Of a stretch of 64,000 bases of DNA, positions 53,401 to 62,381 are shown piece by piece. Origin of the DNA: Tigriopus japonicus. Taxonomy: Eukaryota > Arthropoda > Copepoda > Harpacticoida > Harpacticidae. The notes below the pieces were generated by a model. It ran no database searches. It was not told the origin of the DNA and saw only the letters and a program-made list of their open reading frames with translations. A program made the position numbers and the translations under genes. Each line of letters starts with the position of its first letter. Position 1 is the first letter of the stretch. The stretch lies in contig CM021317.1 of NCBI GenBank assembly GCA_010645155.1, forward strand, positions 2,071,565 to 2,135,564, in the 5' to 3' direction.

Positions 53401-56400
53401 ATTAGGTAACATCGCTGTCCCACAACTTTTCCTTTTTGCAACATTTTAATCATTGTGTTAATTTTTGCCTGGATGAGCGAATTTAATTCTATGAGCCCAA
53501 ATAAATTTACTATTCATTTAAAATGTACGTTCTTAATATGAAGATTGACTTGCGAGAAAAATTTCTAGCAGTCTATGCTGTTGAGTTGATTTTTTCAAAA
53601 AAAAACTACTTTGCAGTTCCTCAGACCGATGAATGGAAAACCATAATTGATCCATCCTTGTTTTCAATTTCATCTTTTCAAACAGAAAATCAACTCAAAG
53701 CTCAGTTTAAAATATAGTACTTTTCCCAATGATAGTACTTCCCAAATTCTGGCAAAGCAGAAATTACATTTTGTGAATCTGTATTAAAATATAAACAAAA
53801 AATAACTTGCTACTCAATTATAGTATAAAAAGCTTCAAGTTTGGCAAATCAATGTTTGAAATGATCAGCAATCACTTGGAGAAAAATAAACAAATAAAGG
53901 CCAAAGCATGTGAGGTTCTACCAAAAATGATGCAGTATTTTTTTCTCCAAAAAAGTGCCCTTTTATGTTGAAAAAATGTTCATGATTTCACATAACTTTC
54001 TGACTTTCAATTTACTAGAATTACCTTCTGTCCCCATCCTGGTTGGGCTTTGCGTTTGCGATAAGCTCTCCGTTTCTTTTCCTCTTCGGAAATGGGTTTC
54101 TCATCGGTCTCACTCTCCAATTCGGATTCCGATTCCGACGATGGATCTAGAACCGGCAGAAAAAATGCACTGTGAAAATAGTCAAAGGTGGATTCAAGAA
54201 TATGGTCAGTGAACATCATTATTAGAGCAAGAGTTGAAAAGCTTTCTGGTTTTTCATTTTTTGAGGCTGATTTCGAACCTTTTTTGCAATTTTTAGGAAC
54301 AAAAATATTTTTTGAGGCAAAAAACTTTTTACACACCTTAAAGACTTTTTTCGAAACTTAGGTTAGGCCGGATTGTCTATTACTTATTGCCTTTGATATT
54401 CAAGTACCTTGTTGATGTACTTAGTTTGTTAGAAGATAGGTAGGTAATGATCACTTTTGAGGAAGATTTCAAGACTCAATTCAATGTTGGATAATTTTTT
54501 GAATACTATTCGTGATCAGCCCACTATTAAAGGAATATAGAGATCTGCCAACAGCAACTCGTTAGTAGACAAGATTTCGTTTCAATTTGAATTATACTAT
54601 TTATGATTTATTTTTCAGGGAATCACTTTCCTTGTAGCGGTCCCGCAACCAACAAAAAAAAATAATGTTTAGACTTCGTTATTGTGAAAACGCTTTCAAG
54701 AAAAGCTCACATTTTCAAAATTATTTTAATAGCTTATTTGACATAAGTTAGGAGGTATAACAAAAGCCTAATAAACTAACAATGTCCTTGCTTAGGCATC
54801 AACATCATTCTAAAATCAAAAGTTAGTTCTAAACCAAGAAACGTAATGTACCAGACGAATATTTGGGACATCAAGAGACATCCAATACTCTTATATGTAA
54901 CTTTTAAAATAAACTTATTCTTTTGACTGGCATTATTCCTGGGTGGTTAAAAGCGGAAGAACTAGACAAGACAGGCGAAAGAAAACACGCAATAGTTTGA
55001 ACACCACCATGAAGAAAGACATGCAGACAGGATTTTTCCGCCTGATATTACGACATTGGTCTCTATGGTGCCCTTTTGGGTTCATCATTACTTACTTAGC
55101 TAATGTCTTCAAATTTCAAACAACGGGGGTGAAATTGAGAAATCAAAACCAACATGTCACCAATGACAACAAATATTGTACCAACAATACTTGCGTGTGG
55201 TTACATTTTATTTTCAATTATTAATTTTCAGCAGGTATTCCAAGTTCAATATTAAGTCATAATTTTAGGGTGGGAACAAATGTCCTTTTTGATAAAAAAT
55301 TGAGCGAGCTTTGGCGTTACTATCCGTTTTTGCGAAACAGGTCTTTATCATTTAAATTGCCTGATTTTTTGAAAGACCTTCTTACTCGTTTTTGAAAATA
55401 AGTCTATTGCATAAAGTAGAGAGAGAATAAAAAAGCTTTACTGAAACATTTCATGTTTTGTTGACCTTCCATTTTTTCTTATTTCTCGAGCTTTTTGCAT
55501 TTTTCAGAGATTCAACCCACAAACACTATTTTGCTCATTGTAGACCCGAAAAGTTTCTTTTAGATGAGGGTTTAACCTACAAAGAAGTCACCAGTCTTTC
55601 CCAGATTAAAGAGCGAACTAAAAAACTGTGAAGTATTGTCCAATTTTTATGACAAAAAAACAACAACACAGACCAAAGAATGTTGACTCAAACAGTGAAA
55701 AAATGTGATTAATTAACCCCTCCAAAAAACATCTTTGAAATTGCAGAGCTTTCGAACTTCTTCTTGTGGCATATTCATCATCTCTTTCCATCTTCCACCC
55801 ATGAAGTTTTCTGCCTTTTCACATTTTGCCTCTTCTTCAAAATTTATTCATTTATCAATGTTTGCATAGGCCCAATTCACATAACTATAGAGTCCCTTGA
55901 GCGCAACCAATAAAATAGAAAACAAGTGCAACCTTTGAGCTTCGTTATACAATATGTGAGCAGCATTGATGGAGAAGTGTGAAAATGGGTCAAACTTTTG
56001 TGTCAAGGTTCAATTTTAGAAGCTGTTTTAGTACAGTGACCTCACAGTCAGCTGTTCGGTAAAGGACTGTATAGCTAGACCGTCGCAAAAAGCGACCTCA
56101 AGTGGCAAAAACCGCACCATCTCTGCATTAGGTGACGAGACCTATTAAATACTAGAGGGAGTGTAATCGTAAAAACGTCTTGCCCGTCGCCAACTGTTGA
56201 GCGGACAAAAAAAAGTGCGGGAACATTTGAAATGTGTGACCAAGCAAATGTCAACGTTCTTGACGTTCTTAATTAAATATGATTATTTGGTGACAAGATA
56301 ATTCCTAAGAATAAGTTGAAGGATAATCTCTTATTTTGTTGCAAAGCATTCAAATGATTCATATCCCTCTCAAAAACAGGACCCTCAAAGGGTTTTTTCT

Positions 56401-57400
56401 CGTTTAAGTGGTAATTAAATGTAAGATTAAACCTTTTGGTTCTCATAATTTACAATTTTCATTGCCCGATTTCATGCGAGACCCCTTTTAACGTAACTAT
56501 CGAAATAGAAAACTTGCACAACCTCTCAGCATTGTTCCATAAAGTTTCTGTTCTTTTGTGTCCAGTACGTAACAAAAAGTGCAAATACAGTTCAAGCTTT
56601 AGTGCCATGATAAGGTTTTAGGGTTGCAACGCCTCAATCCTATTTGAGAATAATCAGCTGTAATCTGTGAACAGTAAATTTAGGTTGGAACTTGATCTCG
56701 CCTCAATTCTAAAACAAGACGAGCTTGATTTGATGGAACAAGTTTTTCCAAGGCAATGAACACACATGAACCCTTGGAATTTTAAAATCTGTTTGTACCG
56801 TATTTCATTTAGTTATGTTCCGGTTGCTCAATCAGCTTGTGCCAAGTCAACCCACCCATACCATTAACATTAGAGTTCAAAATTTCAATTAGTGCTAAAT
56901 AGACTATTCCAACCAAGTTGGAAGATGGAGGTAAACAACCAATCTCAAGTTGACAAGGGTGGAACCCATTCCTTCCTCAGTGATTTCCCCTGGAAACAGA
57001 TTTTTTTCCTCTCTACTATTATAGAATGAACGATGTCATTCTATAAAATACAATACAATACAACCATACCTTTAGAATTTGCCTCCGCCTCCAGATTTTC
57101 TTGTCGTTCCCAGATTTTGGTCTCCAAATTCCACTTGAACTTGGTGCCATCTGCATTTGTGTAGCCGTAAGTTTGTCCATCAAACTCATATTCAGGCTTC
57201 TCAGAAGTAGAAGATTGCTCCGGTTTAGAATTGTTGTCTTTGAGCACCCAATCTGTTTGGGCTTCATTCAAGATATAAGCCAATTGAGATTGAGGATCTG
57301 TGTAGGTGACGCGTCCATCGGAATCATAGCTGTAACAATCGTCTGGAGGATTCTCACTGGATTTGCTAGTTTCGCCGTATTCACTGGCTACTTCGGTCAT
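40571..57400 (-). CDS. HTATSF1: Tat-SF1 / CUS2 orthologue, four coding exons (whole gene)
   Basis: Joined exons 57400-57070, 54146-54025, 51856-51697 and 41487-40571 total 1530 bases (509 residues plus stop). Every junction is GT-AG and every phase closes (1, 0, 1). The N-terminal half has three short Y/DG/W repeats, the clearest being YRDPKDGMMYEWDRDKNAWF with an FMAQYQLSYGF tail, and an acidic serine-rich linker with a basic KKRRAYRKRK patch. RRM1 is at about residues 248-334 (KVYVCGLP) and RRM2 at about 381-467 (VIVVKNLF). RRM2 ends with NGRLFFNKRV, which carries the R-x-F of a U2AF homology motif, then a TKYKVKETKEEEEARLANW tail. The family remodels U2 snRNP by binding SF3B1 in the nucleus. 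Introns are 2.9, 2.2 and 10.2 kb; the last one holds two genes on the other strand. Upstream noncoding exons are not visible. Confidence 0.95.
43261..43435. repeat. ATTAC-rich low-complexity or hAT-like terminus
   Basis: It is dominated by TAATTACAATTAC and AATTGTAATTACAACTAC runs and ends CTCCCCAGCCCTAG, a phrase seen at ends of some hAT-like MITEs. The other terminus is not visible. Confidence 0.45.
43707..43995 (+). CDS. Protein A exon 1 (signal peptide, SGSGCG domain)
   Basis: Begins at ATG 43707 or, more likely, 43746. The donor is TTCAG/GTGAGG (phase 1). A weak TATA-like TATAATA lies about 100 bases upstream. Confidence 0.85.
43707..46062 (+). CDS. Secreted TSP1-PAN-PAN protein A, two exons (whole gene)
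   Basis: Exons 43707-43995 and 45458-46062 join in phase 1 to give 297 residues. Met14 (MLKLAVILLILVFLVLD, at 43746) is the likelier start: it begins a signal peptide ending near CHG, just where protein B ends its own. After it comes a small domain with SGSGCGITREITIHKVPYGH and a 40-residue serine/threonine/proline linker. A TSP1 domain starts at about residue 106 (GGWSAWSEWSACS, then ERTRSC). Two PAN/apple-like modules follow (about 160-228 and 236-297), with CHIQCQISDAGCTAWTWK and ECQGKCQENTDCLFFTHD, ending GPKFC. TSP1 and PAN modules normally bind glycans or proteins outside the cell. The whole gene lies inside Tat-SF1 intron 3, on the other strand. No close named homologue is known to me. 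Confidence 0.9.
45458..46062 (+). CDS. Protein A exon 2 (TSP1 and two PAN modules)
   Basis: The acceptor AAAATCAATTTTAG is followed by AGCCAGTG. Phase 1 gives EPVEQEN and the frame stays open to TGA at 46060. ATTAAA at about 46145 may be its polyadenylation signal. Another open frame inside the intron, at 45146-45436, is not supported by splice phase. Confidence 0.92.
46070..46975. other. Intronic DNA of Tat-SF1 between the nested genes, no gene recognised
   Basis: No domain-bearing frame was found. It leads to the duplicated flank at 46982. Confidence 0.4.
47029..47142. other. Assembly gap (114 N)
   Basis: Run of N between the first copy of the 47-bp flank and the transposon end. Confidence 0.99.
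47143..47230 (-). mobile_element. Terminal part of a TAGTGATG hAT-like element, copy 2
   Basis: Read on the minus strand it starts TAGTGATGGGAGGCAAACAG and goes on GAGCTTGGGCAAGCGG, closely matching the left end of the element at 24617. GTTATCAC beside it (47231-47238) also occurs at 46982 and would be its 8-bp target. Confidence 0.82.
48006..48297. mobile_element. 292-bp MITE, copy 2 (TAGAGGGCTAACAGA termini)
   Basis: Same termini, same length and same orientation as 37191-37482, and similar throughout (for example CACCAAGCCTGCACTGTGT and ATGAATCAAGTCACTTGACA). The flanks AGCTGGCC and AGTAGGCC agree at 6 of 8 bases, so the target duplication is decayed or this copy is older. Confidence 0.9.
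48306..49230. other. Intronic DNA of Tat-SF1 upstream of protein B gene, no gene recognised
   Basis: No domain-bearing frame and no promoter motif I would defend. Confidence 0.4.
49238..49799 (+). CDS. Protein B exon 1 (signal peptide, SGSGCG domain, threonine tract)
   Basis: ATG at 49238; the donor is TTCAAG/GTGATC (phase 1). If the intron were retained, the frame would stop soon after GDHDSQNFI. Confidence 0.88.
49238..50450 (+). CDS. Secreted mucin-like TSP1-PAN-PAN protein B, two exons (whole gene)
   Basis: Exons 49238-49799 and 49873-50450 join in phase 1 across a 73-bp intron to give 379 residues. A signal peptide (about 1-21, ending LCHG) is followed by YVSGSGCGTTHEITIKG, matching protein A. 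A histidine- and serine-containing stretch leads to a nearly pure threonine tract of about 100 residues (about 86-185), expected to be heavily O-glycosylated. Next come TSP1 (DGGWSEWSNWSSC, then MKTRSCSNP) and two PAN/apple-like modules (CHRICQISESGCIAWTWK; ECQEKCQLDSNCKFFTQD), ending ASGPKNC. It is a paralogue of protein A, 3.2 kb away in the same direction, also inside Tat-SF1 intron 3. The role is probably adhesive, protective or glycan-binding outside the cell, which is inference from modules only. Confidence 0.92.
49495..49790 (+). repeat. ACA/ACC/ACT trinucleotide array (coding, polythreonine)
   Basis: About 99 codons, nearly all threonine, made of ACAACCACAACCACTACT-like mixtures without a strict unit. 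On the minus strand it gives meaningless poly-valine and serine/glycine/cysteine frames. Confidence 0.97.
49873..50450 (+). CDS. Protein B exon 2 (TSP1 and two PAN modules)
   Basis: The acceptor ATTTTCTTTCAACAG is followed by TTATAGATGG; phase 1 gives VIDGGWSEW. Open to TGA at 50448. Confidence 0.93.
50451..51690. other. Intronic DNA of Tat-SF1, no gene recognised
   Basis: It contains the 3' flank of the protein B gene (AATAAA at about 50843, rather far). The short frames at 50850-51309 have no domain. Confidence 0.4.
51697..51856 (-). CDS. HTATSF1: Tat-SF1 coding exon 3
   Basis: The acceptor CATCTATTCCTTTAG is followed by TCGAATTAC. The exon encodes the best-conserved N-terminal repeat (YRDPKDGMMYEWDRDKNAWF and the following RIDEDFMAQYQ). 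The donor is GTAAGT after GATG (phase 1). The exon is shorter than the usual cut-off for open frames, which is why its identity rests on the match and the phases. Confidence 0.93.
51857..54024 (-). other. HTATSF1: Tat-SF1 intron 2
   Basis: GT at 54024 and AG at 51857. It contains, near 52459, a degenerate end of the GTGATGGACCGAAAG MITE family (GTAATGGACCGAAAA, later ACCGAGACCGAACC) and otherwise A+T-rich DNA. Confidence 0.85.
54025..54146 (-). CDS. HTATSF1: Tat-SF1 coding exon 2
   Basis: The acceptor TTTTCTGCCGGTTCTAG precedes ATCCATCG, and the split codon gives D111. The exon encodes the ESESELESE acidic run, the KKRRAYRKRK basic patch and GWGQK. The donor is GTAATT after CAGAAG (phase 0). 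Confidence 0.93.
54600..54660 (+). repeat. Core of the CAGGGAATC...TTCCTTGTAGCGGT repeat
   Basis: It resembles about 368-400 and one arm of the palindrome at 34546. It is a short relic without clear ends. Confidence 0.55.
56184..56263 (+). repeat. Short dispersed repeat, copy 2 (partner at 6.48 kb)
   Basis: It matches 6478-6555 in the same orientation with a few substitutions and an A-run difference. Confidence 0.7.
57070..57400 (-). CDS. HTATSF1: Tat-SF1 coding exon 1
   Basis: Starts at ATG (MTEVASEYGETSK) at 57398-57400. An upstream in-frame TTG extends the frame but has no ATG. The donor after AAAG is GTATGG (phase 1). It encodes residues 1-110 with two of the N-terminal Y/DG/W repeats. 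Confidence 0.92.
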
Positions 57401-57950
57401 TTTGAGGACAACGTTGGTTCTGTAGATGTGGTGATTTCGTTTTGTGGAGACGAGAGGGAACTTCAAGTTTGTTTATTTACTATCCAAGGTTGTCATGGAG
57501 AAAAGAAGAGGCCATGAGAAAATACTGCATTAGATATTCCAGTTGATAGTGGGGCCAAAATTGGGGACAGATGGATAATTTTTAATGTTAATTCGTTGCG
57601 TAAAATACATTCATCTAATTTGGATTTTTGGGTTTTTCAACTTCTAATTTGTCAAAAATTAGCTCGTTTTCTTGAATTTTGGTCACATTGATTGTTATTT
57701 TCAAATTAAATCAAATCTTAGTCATGTTGTTTAACATTTCGCACTTTGAGATTCCTTTGTTCTTCGATCATCAAGTCAATTTGAATTTCCTTTCTCTTTA
57801 CCGAGTGCTTTGTTTTTTGCAAGCAAATAGGCTGTGTTAGTCCACAGAAAAAAGTTTCTTTTGGAAAAAAACCTCAAAATTCTAAAGCAAACTAAAAAAG
57901 AAACTGAAAAAACTGGAACATTCTTAGAGCCCTAAAATCAGAGAGAGTGT
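57401..57950. other. 5' flank of Tat-SF1
   Basis: This must hold the 5' UTR and promoter, but I see no TATA box or other defensible motif. Confidence 0.4.
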
Positions 57951-57952
57951 CA

Positions 57953-58413
57953 TCATAATGTGACCAACAAGTTTTGACCCGCGCACTTTGTGCACTCTCT
58001 CAGAATCTGACAGAGATTGCAGAAGGTTGACAAGTCTTCCTGGACTCTAAGCACCACAAACCCTCCTGCATCTGCCATGTCCCTGGCCTTTGTGGCCTCA
58101 GACGGCAAGGCCACCCTATCATTTGGTTGTCGTATGGTTGCAGGCTCATTGCATCTTACCACTTGTAGATCTTGGAGATTTTTGCCATGGGTTCCGGCAA
58201 GGAGCATTGTATTATAAAGCGTCGTTCTTGGTCCAGGCCAACTACCTGGACATTTTTGTGGTGTTTTAGCAAGATGGGGCAAGACCTTTGTACAAATACA
58301 AATTGGTCCAAAGATGGTTGCAGGAAACAATCCCTCTTGGCCAAAGAACTTTTGACCACAAAGTAACCCCTATGCCACCCCTTTGGATTGCACATCAAGT
58401 CAAAGGCCAACAA
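57953..58413 (-). other. Unrecognised coding-like fragment, frameshifted
   Basis: Two overlapping minus frames (58413-58156 and 58330-57953) are open for 85 and 125 residues. The first has CNPKGWHRGYFVVKSS and the second ARDMADAGGFVVLRVQEDL, and composition suggests one protein with a frameshift. The family is unknown to me. It lies against the MITE at 58456 and may be a transposon or gene relic. Confidence 0.25.
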
Positions 58414-58455
58414 GGTCTGTCATCTAAACATTGGTTTGGTTTGCGCACAAGCAAT

Positions 58456-59069
58456 TCTAGCTTAGAAAACCACCCCGCAATGCTAAGTGCAACCTCACGT
58501 GAGCGAGGTTGCGTGGTGATAACAAACGTACCGTGTATTTACCTGTGAGGTGATTTTTCGTCCTGAGTTTTGAGTGATGGCTGCCAAGTAGCTTATTTCG
58601 GTAGTCTTGCACAACCGTTTCGACAGTTCTTGCGTACCGTGACGGTAGGCGCTGGAATTGTCAGTGTCTTGGAAGAAAAGAAAGGTTTCAGCCAGTTTCA
58701 GTGCTCTTAAGAAGCAAGTAGGAGAAGTAATTAATCAACTTTTCCTAACATCACCTAATCTAACGGTCACAACATATGATCCCAAAGCCTAGCCTTGCAG
58801 GGCCTGAAGCCTAATCCTAAAGCTGTGTTGCAACATACACTTTGCATATTTATCTATGCCGACGCACTGAGAATCCGTGCGCGAACTTGGACTTCTAGGT
58901 CCAAGAGCGTACCGGCCCATCCTTAAGACTGCCTGTAGTCTGGTGATTCCCGTTTAGAGAACACATGCTTCTACTGGGAACACAAAACTTTCGCTACGTT
59001 TGTTTTTACCACGCAACCTCGCTCACGTGAGGTTGCACTTAGCATTGCGGGGTGGTTTTCTGAGCTAGA
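58456..59069. mobile_element. 614-bp MITE with about 70-bp TIRs and perfect 8-bp duplication
   Basis: The ends TCTAGCTTAGAAAACCACCC and, on the other strand, TCTAGCTCAGAAAACCACCC continue as nearly identical inverted repeats through AATGCTAAGTGCAACCTCAC and GTGAGCGAGGTTGCGTGGT to ACAAACGTA. The exact duplication CAAGCAAT flanks it (58448-58455 and 59070-59077). Each TIR contains its own hairpin (GCAACCTC facing GAGGTTGC). There is no coding capacity. The 8-bp duplication fits hAT or P-type origin. Confidence 0.93.
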
Positions 59070-59079
59070 CAAGCAATAT

Positions 59080-59785
59080 ATGATCGACACTCATGAATTA
59101 ACTTGTAGAGTTGCCTGACAGACACAGAAAGAAAAGGTCACTCTGGGCAGGGTTACCATGTTCTTGGATTGAAAAGCTTTCAGACAATAAGAATAACAAA
59201 TTTGTTAAACATGCTTCTTTTAAGCTTACCTCTAATGAAAAGGTTACTAAACCAGGGGGTATTTTTGCAAACTCTGTCTTCTTTTAAAATGTACTTCTGA
59301 CCACTTCTTGCCCAAAAGGTACCTTTTTCCAGGGATAACCTATATAATAGTATAAATACTGGATACGAACTCGCGGAATTTCCTAGCTCGCAACCTCACA
59401 CGGATGAGGCCGAGAGTTCGTAAGTAAACAAGAAGTACAAACGGCCATGTTGGGAGTGGAAAATCAAACGGAAATCGACCAAGAGTCCTAAAGATAGTGC
59501 GCCAATCGGGGTTTTCTGTGTTTCAAGCGGGTCCAGCCAAGTCCTAGCCTTGGTAAAGGTCAACCCCACGCCCCAAAATCAGTCTGATGTGGGTGTTTCG
59601 AAGACATTAAGTTCAGCCAAGAACGAGTGAATGAAATAGTGAATGAATGAATGACCACATCATGGAGTGCGAATGAACCCCCCACAAGGTGTCTTTTCTA
59701 CAAGATGACGATCAAAGTGATCAAATGAAGTCTGATGATGACTAGGTTACCGGCTACAACCTTCGGAAGTGATAGACCTAACTAC
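59080..59785. other. Intergenic DNA, no gene recognised
   Basis: It has an AATGAATG-like short run near 59640. No domain-bearing frame was found. Confidence 0.4.
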
Positions 59786-59789
59786 AGCA

Positions 59790-60330
59790 AAAAGAACGAA
59801 TATGGACCAGAATCTGAGCCCAAATTCCTCTTTTGCGCCAAAGGATTAAGAAGAAACTTTCCCACGGACCAAAACGGGGAGTTTCTTTATGCTCATCCAT
59901 TGAACAACTTAAGAATATCTTACCATTCCTTGAATTATCAGCAACAAAATAGCGGGGTTTTCCGAGCTTATCTATTATCCGATTTGAACGTCTTATTGAT
60001 ATCTTTGAACTTACAATTGAACCCATCCATGTATTATCCTGAACTTAACTAACACATGCCAAACTTTGTATGAAATCAAGTTTGTTTTTGGTTGTGTCAC
60101 CTTGGCATTGTTCTATAAATGATGGTCCATCCTCAAAGTTCTTTTATTATATGGTTGTGTCTTTTAGTTCAGGATAATTCAAGGACAGGTAAGATATTCT
60201 TAGGTTGTTCAAGTTGTCTAATGGATGAGCGTGATAAAAATCCCCGTTTTGATCCGGAGGAGAGTTTGTGGGGTAAATTTGGTTCCTGTCCAAGAGGAAT
60301 CTGCGTTCGCATTAAGGTCCACATAGAACA
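59790..60330. repeat. Diverged inverted duplication with coding-like arms
   Basis: The left arm (about 59800-59945, minus) reads DNSRNGKIFLSCS, then MDEHKETPRFGPWESF, then WAQILVHIRS. The right arm (about 60172-60335, plus) reads DNSRTGKIFLGCS, then MDERDKNPRFDPEES, then VRIKVHIEQR. DNA similarity is clear (GCTCATCCATT and AAGAATATCTTACC on one side, their complements on the other). The protein sequences are better matched than the DNA, which hints at former coding function. The family is unrecognised. Confidence 0.6.
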
Positions 60331-61017
60331 AAGAAAGAAGAAGTCCTCAGTGTCAAGAATTCGATCAAATGAAGAACAAATTAAGATGACTTCGAAACAT
60401 ATCAGGTGTGGCTACTAGCAATGGATGGGCCCAATATTTTGATTTGCCTTTTGACTCAGTCAGCCCAAATTGGTGATCTGACAGTCTAACCCGGATTACA
60501 TGGACCCTCTCAAAGTCTTGAGAATGAAATGCTCCCACCAAGATTGAATTGTGTGGATTTTTTGACTCAATTTGATTGTTAATTCCTGGACAAAGGGATC
60601 TAAGAACTAAGAAGATCAATCAAACCCTATCAAGCACGTAGAGCCTATCCCTGCAATGAAAAGACATGATCCTCTGGTCCTGAAGGACCCTTAGCCCCAG
60701 TCCTGCGTGGTCCTGACCTTCTTGAGCCCCAAGACTTGAAACATTTTCAATCAAATCCACAATCCAGGATTTAATCCTCATGTTTTTCACTTATTTTGTC
60801 TCAAGGACGTCGTGATTGCCTTTGTTCCAATTCCAATCAGGATCAGATGGCTGATCTGATCCAGAACCGTCAAAAGAGCCATTCAATAGTTATAGCCAAC
60901 AACATCTCCGACTTGGACTCCATCTTGTTTCAAAATGAGACTATTCTCATTCCTTCATTTTCCTATAGAAATGGTTCCTGCGTCGTGGAGGTGCTGATGA
61001 GGATGGAAGAGGAGTAA
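60172..61017 (+). CDS. Candidate two-exon gene of unknown function
   Basis: A plus frame with DNSRTGKIFLGCS and MDERDKNPRFDPEES has a possible donor at GTGGG/GTAAAT (about 60272, phase 1). A terminal frame after the acceptor TTTTGTCTCAAG (60805) is in matching phase and reads GRRDCLCSNSNQDQM, later NNISDLDSILFQNETILIPS, to a stop at 61017. The latter part faintly resembles a LysM module. The start exon is unknown. Without the splice the first frame runs on to SKHIRCGY. Very uncertain. Confidence 0.25.
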
Positions 61018-61019
61018 CC

Positions 61020-62170
61020 CTCCAGATATCACCACAGATACTTCTATTTAGCATTGTTTCACGAGACGTGTAAAGGACTGACACGATTTTTGAGCCTTGT
61101 AGGCTCCTCAGGCTGCGCCACAATCGTTGCAAAAACTACCATGATCAAAGCTCCTCCAGTCTCTCCAAAATTTTGAACACAAAATTACTCATTATGAACA
61201 GAAATTAATCAATGTTTTTGGTTTCTAGGGCTTGCATCCAAAACTCAATTCGGATTAGCATGGTCGAGTAACTGACCACCAAAAAGGCCGAGCATTGCAA
61301 TATCTTACATGGCGCTGAAGGGAAGTCACCACCTCAAAAACTGGAAACACTGAAACCAGGTGGCGTTCTAGTGCCGATTTGAGGAACTGTCCACCTCTCT
61401 AATGTGAAGCAAGATTCCATCTATGTATTTTCCTGATTGTTAAGAGGACTAAAATCCTTTGGAGAGCTGAATGTCAAAAGTTCATGAGACGAGTAAAAGG
61501 AGTGCTGGGACCTCTAAAATCAAGGTAAAGAACAATTAGTCAATAAATATTAACACAAAAAGTTAACCTGAATGCTTTCAAGATGCATGTTTAACAGTTT
61601 TACTCGTTAATAAGGAATAAATGACATTGTGTCAAAATATGGCCTCGGCCTCATACCATTTTTTCAAAAATCGGAGTTCGTGTCCACCCCTTTCAGGGGT
61701 TCCTGCTTTTTCTTGCAAATTTTCTAAGTTTTGCCCTTTTAACGAAAAGGGCAGGTTTTTTCCTGGCAATCGTTTCATTCGTCTCTTTAGGAGGATTTTT
61801 TCTATTATGTATCATAAACCAAGTTCTTCGTATTTTTCGTCTAATTTGACAACTTTATTCTTCGGAACTGTCTCTAATCATAGCGATATAATTTTGCAAT
61901 TCTGTTTAGAAATGGCACTGTCTCATTTCATACATTTTGTGTACTTTAAGCTACTTTTAGAAGGTATTCACCACTTTTGACTTTATTGGGCACAGTTTGG
62001 TGAAATTTCTGACCTCTGAAAAAAACTATCTCTGATGTGCCTATATAAATTTGAGGAGGAAAAGGTTTGTTATGGATCAGTCAGATTTTTATTCCTAATT
62101 CTACAAAAAATATATACTGTACCAAGCACAAGCAACATACAATTAGGTTAACACCAGATCAGTCTACAAG
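61020..62170. other. Intergenic DNA, no gene recognised
   Basis: The 119-residue plus frame at 61621-61980 is phenylalanine- and serine-rich without a domain and is probably chance. Confidence 0.4.
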
Positions 62171-62177
62171 GTTATAT

Positions 62178-62381
62178 TCAAAGACCTGCTTTCAGGAACT
62201 CCATAGATAGCAACCTTGGTGTTGTGGAGTTGTCCAAGGGATCATCTCGCCACTCTTGAATACGGACCAAGCTCAAACCAAATCTTTGGGCTTCCATGAT
62301 AAACTCAGAGATGTCATGGTTGAAACTTGTAGGATCAGCTACATCCACACCATTGATATCTCTAAAGACTGCTTTTCGGCC
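62178..62381 (-). CDS. Methyltransferase last exon
   Basis: The acceptor GTATTGACAATCAG precedes GGCCGAAAAG, and 67 codons follow to TGA. It follows HPFKQYE with GRKAVF, as in related methyltransferases. Confidence 0.88.
   Translation of the reverse strand, partial: GRKAVFRDINGVDVADPTSFNHDISEFIMEAQRFGLSLVRIQEWRDDPLDNSTTPRLLSMEFLKAGL

Larger units (their letters stand above)
54147..57069 (-). other. HTATSF1: Tat-SF1 intron 1
   Basis: GT at 57069 and AG at 54147. It holds the CAGGGAATCACTTTCCTTG repeat core (about 54618) and the 75-bp repeat at 56184. The short frames inside have no recognised domain. Confidence 0.85.

Noticed and set aside
61621..61980. 119-residue plus-strand frame
   Set aside because: Phenylalanine/serine-rich composition of translated A+T-rich DNA; no domain, splice partner or conserved motif.
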